Shown: positions 1 through 8,176 of the stretch, in pieces | Layout of the letters: each line of letters begins with the position of its first letter | Numbering within the stretch: position 1 is the stretch's first letter | NCBI RefSeq assembly: GCF_000499385.1 | Contig: NW_013654306.1 | Coordinates: forward strand, 2,501-12,500 | Length of the DNA: 10,000 bases | From: Eimeria necatrix | Taxonomy: Eukaryota; Apicomplexa; Conoidasida; Eucoccidiorida; Eimeriidae | Direction: 5' to 3' | Notes under the pieces: generated by a model | Databases searched by the model: none | Seen by the model: only the letters and a program-made list of their open reading frames with translations | Told to the model about the DNA's origin: nothing | Program-made: the position numbers and the translations under genes

Positions 1-436
1 AGCAGCAGCGGCAGCAGCAGCAGGACCTCGCGCTGCAGAACGCCGCCGCTGCAGCTGACGGGGACAGCGCTGCTGCTGTTGTTGCAGCAGCAGCTGCTGC
101 TGCTGCAACGGGCATTGAAGCAGAAGCAGCAGCACTCACAGCAAAGCACAGCACGGAGTGCATCTGGGCCATTACTGACTTGCTGCTGCTGCTGCTCAGC
201 AGCTTCCATGCTTCCTCGAACCAGCTGCAGCGGCTGCTGCTGCTGCTGCCCCACATTGTGTCTCCTGCTGCTCTTCCTGCTGGCCGCCGCGCAGCTTCAG
301 CGCAGGACTTCGACTCGAGGGCGCAGCAGCAGCTGCAGCAGGAGCAGCAGCAGGAGCAGCAGCAGGAGCAGCAGCAGGCCCAGCAGCAGCAGTTCCAGCT
401 GGCCGTGCCCGCCGACCCGCAGCAGAAGCCGCAGCA

Positions 437-475
<39 letters not shown>

Positions 476-584
476 GCAGCAGCGGCTGCTGTCCACCCGG
501 ATTTGCGAACTGGTGCTGCTCATTCTGCAGCCGAAGCTGCTGCGGTGGGTGGTGCCTGCGGGCCCGGGCCCCACGCCTTTCAGC

Positions 585-628
<44 letters not shown>

Positions 629-797
629 CGTGCTGCAGCAGCTAGAAGACTTCAAGGCCCCCACACTCACGGACTTCGGGCTGCTGTCGCCTCCCGGAGA
701 AGTCGAAGGCCTTGCTGCAGCAGACAAGCAGCAGCTGCAGCACTTGGCGGAGGACGTGGGCAAGACACGCAAGTTGATCCAAACGCTGCAGCAGCAG
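1..797 (+). CDS. Exon 1 of window (5' end lies outside)
   Basis: The frame starting at base 3 is open without a stop to 797. It holds a plausible helical segment near 150-250 (ECIWAITDLLLLLLSSFHAS, then SNQLQRLLLLLPHIV) and another near 500-550 (RICELVLLILQPKLLRWVV). The last non-repetitive part (645-790) reads LEDFKAPTLTDFGLLSPP and then EDVGKTRKLIQTLQQQ. Poly-Gln runs lie at 441-473 (11 Gln) and 588-626 (13 Gln), with a QQQE-type imperfect repeat at about 325-395. The exon ends in CAG before GTGAGC, phase 0. TTG and ATG codons inside are not taken as starts because the frame is open to the window edge. A separate frame (79-645) codes only Ser/Cys/Leu repeats and is a shadow. Confidence 0.75.
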
Positions 798-974
798 GTG
801 AGCAGCAGCAGCAGCTGCTGCTGCTGCCGGTGCTGCTGCTGCTGCGCTGCTGCTGCTGCTGCGGAGCCTTCAGTCAGCGGCGCGCCTCTAGGCACGACGC
901 TGGGAGCGCTGCCTCTGCTGCCGCTGCTTCTACTGCTGCTGCTGCGGCTGTTTCCATCACCTCACCCCACTCTA

Positions 975-1028
<54 letters not shown>

Positions 1029-1505
1029 AGGGCCGGAGCTTGTGGCGCACTGGGGACGGGCTGGAGTGCGTAATGGACTTTGCTGTGAGCGGTGTCTTCT
1101 GCGGCGACACGCGGCGTGCTGCTGCTGCTCTGCTGCAGCGGCCCGTGCTGCAGCTGCTGCAGCACTTCTTCCTGCAGCCGCTAGCTGCTGCAGCAGACGA
1201 CGAAGTCACGCAGGTGTCGCTGCAGCTGCAGCACGAAATTCTGAGTTTGGCCTTTGGGGTTTCTCAGGGCCCCTCGGACCTGTGGTCAGTGCTGCTGCAG
1301 CACCAGCTGGGCACGCGCAGCAGCAGCAGCAGCAGCAGCGTGGCAGCAGCAGCAGCAGCAGCAGCAGACTCCGGCCTGCGCGCAGCAGACGCCCCCCTTC
1401 TTATCGAAGCTCTCAGTCTCATTTCTACTCTTACTCGGCTGCACCCTGCAGCAGCAGGAGTGTACGTGGACCCGTTGGTGCTGCTGATGGAGGTGTACGG
1501 GGTGC

Positions 1506-1539
<34 letters not shown>

Positions 1540-1882
1540 CGGCTTGCTGCAGGCAGCAGCAAACGCCGTGGGCGTGCTGCTCGACGTCCACCCCCCCCTC
1601 GAAGTCGCCATTCTAGACTGCTGCAGCACACTTTGCTGCTGGGGTGGGGCCCTTGCTGCGCAGCGGCTCAGCAGCAGCTTGCAGTCAGTCCCGGCGCTGC
1701 AGCTGGGGCGGCTGCTGCTGCTGCTGCTGCACCAGCTGGAGGCAGCAGTGCGGGGGCAGTACACGGCGCTGCCGCAGCAGCAGCAGATGCTGTTTGACGA
1801 GAGCCGGCTTGTGGCTGCAGCACGGACAGCAGCAGCAGCAGGCAGCGCGTTCGGGGGCCCCGGCCTGATCCCTTCGTTCCCC

Positions 1883-1921
<39 letters not shown>

Positions 1922-2068
1922 CCCTCAGTGCTGGAAGCTGAGGGGGCCTACCCCAGGGGGCTGCTTGCTGCACTTGATGCAGCCCTGTCGGCGCTGGCGG
2001 GCTGCAGCAGCAGCTGGCTGCTGATGCCGCTGCCGCTGCTGCCGCCGCTGCTGCCCGAGTCGCTCTCC

Positions 2069-2108
<40 letters not shown>

Positions 2109-2443
2109 GGGCCCCACACCGCTGCCGCCACGCACTGGACCTCGTCTATGCCGTGCTGCATGCAGGGGCCTCCACAAACCGGCTGCAGCTTGCTGCTGTT
2201 AAAGCTGCTTGCTTCGAGCTGCTGGCCCAGGGGGCAGTTCGGAATGCAGCAAACGCAATGGCTGTGCTGCTGCAGCTGGGGGGCCTCATAGACGGCTTGC
2301 GGCTGGACTTTGCTGCTGCTGCTGCAGCAGCAGACGCAGCAAGGCTCCTCATAGCCTTCTTCTCCTGCGTCGCGCTGCTGCTGCAGCGCGTGGGCATCCG
2401 CCGCCGCTTCGACGCTTCTTTGCTGCGCTTCTGCCTCGCCCTG

Positions 2444-2477
<34 letters not shown>

Positions 2478-2696
2478 TCGTGCAGCGCCTCGAGGAGGCG
2501 GCCTCCCCTGCAGGCCCGGGGGCGCTCAAAGCAGCAGCAGCAGCAGCAGCAGCAACGGCAGGGCAGCCCGACAAAAGTGCTGCTGCTGCTTCCGTAGCAG
2601 CAGCACAAGCAGCAATGCTCAAGATCTGCGCCTTCACGTTTGAGGTGTACGTACAGGTGTTTGCTCCGCCCCCCGCGGCCCTGCAGCGCAGCAGGA

Positions 2697-2756
<60 letters not shown>

Positions 2757-2878
2757 TCGTTCAGCCAGACCTCCCCCGCTGCCGCTACTGGCGCTTGGGG
2801 CTGCTGCTGACCCGCATCATCAGGACTTTCTTGAGGGGCCCCTTGCCTGCGGTGGCTGCGTGGACGGCTGCGGGCCCT

Positions 2879-2920
<42 letters not shown>

Positions 2921-3194
2921 GGGGCGCCTGGTGCAGCAGGCGGTGGGGCGGGCGCAGCAGCAGCCCCGAGAAGGAGCAGCGGCGAGCTGGAGGCGCCCGA
3001 CGCCGTAGAAGCTGCTGCAGCAGATCTTGCTGCTGCAGCAGCAGAACCATTTGCTGATCCTGCCACTCTAGACTGGAGGCCCTGTGCCTTTGCCTTTATG
3101 CAGTTCCTTTGCCCGGATTCCCGTGCATTTGCTGCGCTGCTGCGGCTGACCTGCTCCGGTGCTGCTGCTGCTGCTGCTGCTGTTGGCGGCGCCC

Positions 3195-3234
<40 letters not shown>

Positions 3235-3477
3235 GCTAGACGACGAAGCCCCTAAAGCAGCACACTTCAGAGAGCGCTGCTGCCTCATGGGGGCTCATGT
3301 GCTGCGGCTTTTGCTGCAGCGGGATTTGCTGTTCATTGAAGTGTACAGGTGGCAGACGGGAGCAGCACGAGCAGCAGCAGCAGCGCGAGCAGCAGCAGCA
3401 GCAGCAAAATCGCCGGCAGCAGCAGCGGGGACCACTGGAGAGGAGCTGCGCCTCTTCGTTGCCTCGCTGCCCTATCT

Positions 3478-3524
<47 letters not shown>

Positions 3525-4291
3525 GCAGCATGATCGATGCTTTCGAGCTGCAGCCAATGCACGCGCAGCTGACTCTCCCGGCTGTGGCTCTGGCGCCGGC
3601 CCGGAACCAGCCAGCAGCAGCAGCAGCAGCAACAGCAACAGGATCAGCAGCAGCAGCAGCAGCAGCAGGGTTTCCTGCTGCTGCTGCTGCACCAGCTCTG
3701 GGGTTCGGGGGCGTGCTGCCGCCGTACTGCTGGTACATCTGTTTGCTGCTGCACCCCAACCAGTGCTTGGCTGTGCAGAAAGCAGCAGCATATGTGCTGC
3801 TGCAGCTGCAGCAGCGAGCAGCAGAAGATCTTGCTGCTGCGTTGGCAGCAAATCCGCTGCCGCTGCAGCACATGCGGGCTGCAGCGCGAGCGGCGCTGCA
3901 GGAAGAAGCAGCAGCAGACCCCAGCTGCTCCGTGGGGCCCCCCGCAGACTGGCGGCAGCAGGCAGCAGCAGCAGCAGCAGCAGGAGGCGACGAGGCCCTC
4001 TTAGATCCCCTCACTTCGAAGGCCCTCAGTTCTTTTTTTGTCTCGGAGCCTTCGGAGCAGCAGCGCAGCAAGTGGACGCATCTTCTGGAGACGCTGCGGG
4101 AGCAGCAGCAGCAGCGGCTGCAGCAGCAGCGCCTGCTGCAGCAGCACGTACTGCAGCAGCAGCAGCAGCCGCGGCAGCGAAGCCTCGCCCTGCCCTCCCC
4201 CAGGGGAGGCGCCTCGGCTGCTGCTTCCGTGTGCGGTGGCGGGGGCCGTCTTGCTGCAGCAGAAAAGGAAGCAGACGCAGCAGCGGCCGAT

Positions 4292-4329
<38 letters not shown>

Positions 4330-4466
4330 GGAGACAAGCAGCAGCTGGGAACAGGGAGGCGCGCAGGCCCGGGCCTTCTTCGAGTCGGAGCAGCGGTTTC
4401 TTTTCTATCAGGAAGTGCGAGAAGTGGACGACTGCAGCAGCAGCAGCGCATGCAGGTGCTCCGACT

Positions 4467-4507
<41 letters not shown>

Positions 4508-4647
4508 CGGCAGCTGCCTGCGACCTCCTCGGCGACGGCGCTGCCGCTCTGTGCTGCTCTTGACGAAAGGTGGCAGACAGTTGAAGACACAATGATTGAA
4601 GCAGCAGACGCAGCAACTTGGACAGCCCTGGCTCGCTGCATCGCGCT

Positions 4648-4686
<39 letters not shown>

Positions 4687-5868
4687 GCGACAAAGCGACC
4701 CGCTGCTGGCTGGGGCGCCGCAGGGCGAGGGCGCGAGGCTGCTGTATGGGCGCGAAGCAGCAGCAGGAACAGCAGCAGCAGCGCCGGTGCTGTCAGCAGC
4801 AGCAATAGAGCTCGCGCTGCTGCTGCCGCTGCAGCCCCGTGCTGCTTGGCTGCTGCCGCCCTGGGCCCCCCCCAAAGAAATCCTTGTGGGGTCTTGTCTT
4901 CACTTGCCTGCTGCTGCTGCTGTTTCCAGATACCACAGCGTGTCTTTGCGGGAGTTGCTGCTGCTGCTGCTGCTGCAGGGGGTGCAGCAGACCTGCGGAG
5001 AGGGGGCGCCGCTAACGGCCGTGCCTTTCCCGCTGCTGCTGCTGGGCCTCGCCTTCAGCAGCAGCAGCAGCAGCGGCGCAGCAGCAGCAGGCTTGTCTTC
5101 CTTCGGAGTGCTGCCGTCGTGCAGCGAGGCGCTGCTGCTGCCGGCAGCAGCAGAAGCAGCAGCAGCAGCGCTGCAGCCGCTGCAGCCGCTGCAGTGGGCG
5201 CCGCGGACCCTGGAAAGAAGCAGCAGCCTTGTTGCTGCTGTGGTGGCTGTGGCGCAGCAGCTGCAGCAAGTCCCGCTGCTGCAGCAGGAAACAGGAGACC
5301 TGCCGCCGCATGCAGCAGCAGCAGATGGCAGCTTTTTGGGAGACGCGGAGCGGCAGCCCGCGCTTGCTGCAGTCTACACGCAGGTCTGCTGCAGCGTTGC
5401 TGCGCTGCAGCTGCTGCAGCTGCTGGCAGCACATCCCCAAACAGCAACTGCTGCGCTGCATGCAGTGGGCATTTTGTGGCCCGAGCGCTACCGCTTCCTG
5501 GAGCAGCAGCTGCTGCTGCGCTACCCCCTGGTCCCGCTGCTGCTGCGGCCCCCGCTGCTGCTGCTGCTGGCTGCATGCACGCAGCTGTGCCGCCTGGACG
5601 TGCAGCACGCGGCGGCGCGCGCAGCCGCAGCAGCCAGCAGCAGCAGCAGCAGCAGCAGCGGCGGCGGCGCTGCAGCGGTCTGGCAGCAGCAGCAGCAGCT
5701 CAATGAACGGCAGCGCACGCAGCAGCTAGCCAGAGTTTGCTGCCTCCTCATCAGTGCAGCAAGACAAGGCCAAAGGGACATTTTATCGGGGCTGCAGCGG
5801 CTGCTGTTTTTCTTCGTGGAAGCCATAGACGCAGACACCGAAGACCCGCAGCTGAGCTTCTTGCTGCT

Positions 5869-5901
<33 letters not shown>

Positions 5902-6178
5902 CGCCCACGCCGCGCACTGCTGGGAGGCCGTCGACGGACTCGCCGAGAGACCCTCGGTAAAACTTGCAAGGATGGAAATGCGAAGGTGAGACACGGGCTG
6001 CTGCTGTTGCGCTGCTGCTGCTGTTGCGCTGCTGCTGCTGCGCTGCTGCTGCTGCTGCAGTGCTGCTGCTGCTTTTCGTTAAGATAGCGGTGCTGGTTGC
6101 TGCCGCTGCAGGGACTGAGGCGGCGCGCCTGTTTCGACGGGGCAGCAGCCCAGCGTTTGTGACGAATTGTGTCTATTG

Positions 6179-6223
<45 letters not shown>

Positions 6224-7068
6224 ACAGGCTGTGTGGGGTGCTGCAGCGAGCGCCGAACGGGAGAGGCAGCAACAATATGTGGCTGCTGCTGAGCCCCGAG
6301 CTGTTCTTGACGCATGTGCAGCGCATTTTGCGCGCGGCGGGCATTGCTGCGCCGCTGCCGCAGCAGCAGCAGCAGCAGCAGCTGTATGCAGCAGCAGCAA
6401 GCCTGCTGTGGATTGAGCTCTTCAGGACAACTTATCAGTCATCGCTGCGCGCTGCCCTGTACTGCGCCTTGGGGGCTCTTCCGGAGTTAGCTGCTGCTTG
6501 CTTCGAGCTGCAGCAGCAGCAGCAGCAGCAGGCGCTTTCCCCGCTGCAGCAGCAAGTGCTGCCGCGAGCAGCAGCAGCAGCAGCGGGAGCCCTCAGCAGC
6601 AGCAACTGCGGCCTTTTGGCGCAGCGCGCCGCAGAGGTCTTGGACTGCTACTTAACTAGTGAGCGCTTTTGCTGCTACAAGCTGCGGCAGATCTACGGCT
6701 TGGTTGTGCTGCAGCACTTGCTGCTGCTGGCGTGGGGTGTACAGGCAGCTGAGAGCAGCAGCATGCAGTCCCGGGCCTTCCCGCTGCAGCAGACGCAGCT
6801 GCTCGTGCTGCTGCTCACAGATGTGCCTCATTTGCTGCCGCCAGCAGCACGGGCGCTGCTGTACGGCAGCTTGCAGCTGCTGCTGACGCTGCCTGCTGCA
6901 GACCCGCAGCAGCAGCAGCAGCAGCGCGAGGAAGGCACAGCAGCAGCTGCTGCTGCCGCCAGCGCTGCAGCAAGCCCAATCTGCACGGCACTTATTCAAG
7001 AACTGCAGGCGGATGCAGACCGTTATCTCACCTTGTTGTTGCTGCTGCTCTTTGACGCCAGTCAGCAG

Positions 7069-7100
<32 letters not shown>

Positions 7101-7706
7101 TGTGCCCCGCTGGTGGGCTGAGCAGCAGCAGCAGCGGCCGTTCCTGCGGGGTGTACAGACAGCTGACGACCCCACATGTGTTGAACTCTTCGGGATTCGG
7201 TGCTGCCTTCCTCTTGCTGCTCTACGTCTGCTGCTGCTGCTGCTGCAGGGAATGCTGCAGCAGCAGCAGCAGAATGGCGGCGGCCCGTGGCAGTCGGGCC
7301 CTTTACTTCCGCGGGAGCTGCTGCTGCAGTCGAAGAGCAGCAGCAGCAGCGAGCGCGCAGCAGCTCCTGCTGTTGCTGCAGTGGGTCAGCTGTTTTTGGT
7401 TCACCTCTCAGGTGTGCAGGCGCTGCAGCGGCAGCAGCAGCAGCAGCAGCAGCAGCAATCGTGGCAGCAGCAAAACAGCCTCGCCCGAGCCTCGTGTCAG
7501 TTGGCTTCCCTGCTCTGTCTAGTAAGTGTGGAGCCAGCTCCCGCTGTTCGTGCTGCTGCTGCAGGTGCTGCTGCTGCTACTTTTGTGCCGCTGCTGCAGC
7601 TTTTCCCGCTGCTGCTGCTGCAGTTGACACTGCGGCTGTCTATGCTGCTGCTGCTGCTGAAAGAACCAGAGTCCAGAGCCTTCTTTAAGGCCCGTGTGTG
7701 GCCCCT

Positions 7707-7738
<32 letters not shown>

Positions 7739-8140
7739 ACAGGACCCTCATTTTGCTTGGGGCCTGCAGTCTCAGCGTCTCTGGCAGCAGCAGACAGCGC
7801 TAGAGCTGCTGCTGAGCTCCCCGTTGCTGCAGCAGCAGGCGCGCATGCAGCCGGTGCTGCCGCTGCTGCAGCAGCGATGCTGGTCAGCTGCTGCTGCTGT
7901 CAGCTTCGGGAGAGTTTCTGTGCTGCTGCCTCCTTTGGGGCTCTTGTCGGACATTTTGAAAGTCATAGAGGTGCGCAGATGTGCTGCTGCAGCTGCTGCT
8001 GCAGCTGCTGCTGCTGCTGCTGCAGTTGCTGCTGCTGCTGCTGCAGTTGCCGCTGCTGCAGTCGCTGCTGCAGCAGTTGCTGTTTACTTCGTGCCGACAG
8101 CAGCAGGAGAGCAGCATCGGGTGCGGGTGCGCGTTGCGTG

Positions 8141-8176
<36 letters not shown>

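Larger units (their letters stand above)
441..5899 (+). repeat. Family of exonic CAG-type codon runs (10-19 residues)
   Basis: Pure runs that I measured: Gln at 441-473, 588-626, 1508-1537, 2447-2476, 2699-2755, 4649-4684 and 5870-5899; Ser (AGC) at 2072-2107, 3197-3232 and 4469-4504; Ala (GCA) at 1886-1918, 2879-2917 and 4292-4327. The same DNA repeat is used in all three frames but always in CAG orientation on the coding strand. Confidence 0.9.

Noticed and set aside
1040..1042. TTG or nearby ATG as the start of a separate gene
   Set aside because: The frame is continuous with exon 1 through a phase 0 intron, and no promoter or upstream untranslated region is visible.
3349..4563. A 404-codon + strand frame overlapping exon 2
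   Set aside because: It is low-complexity Ser/Ala/Gln/Cys throughout. The exon 2 frame on the same DNA has mixed helical blocks and continues far on both sides.
5987..5989. TGA as the natural end of the protein
   Set aside because: It lies one base inside a good GTGAGA donor. The downstream frame resumes with matching phase and similar solenoid sequence after a CTTACAG acceptor.
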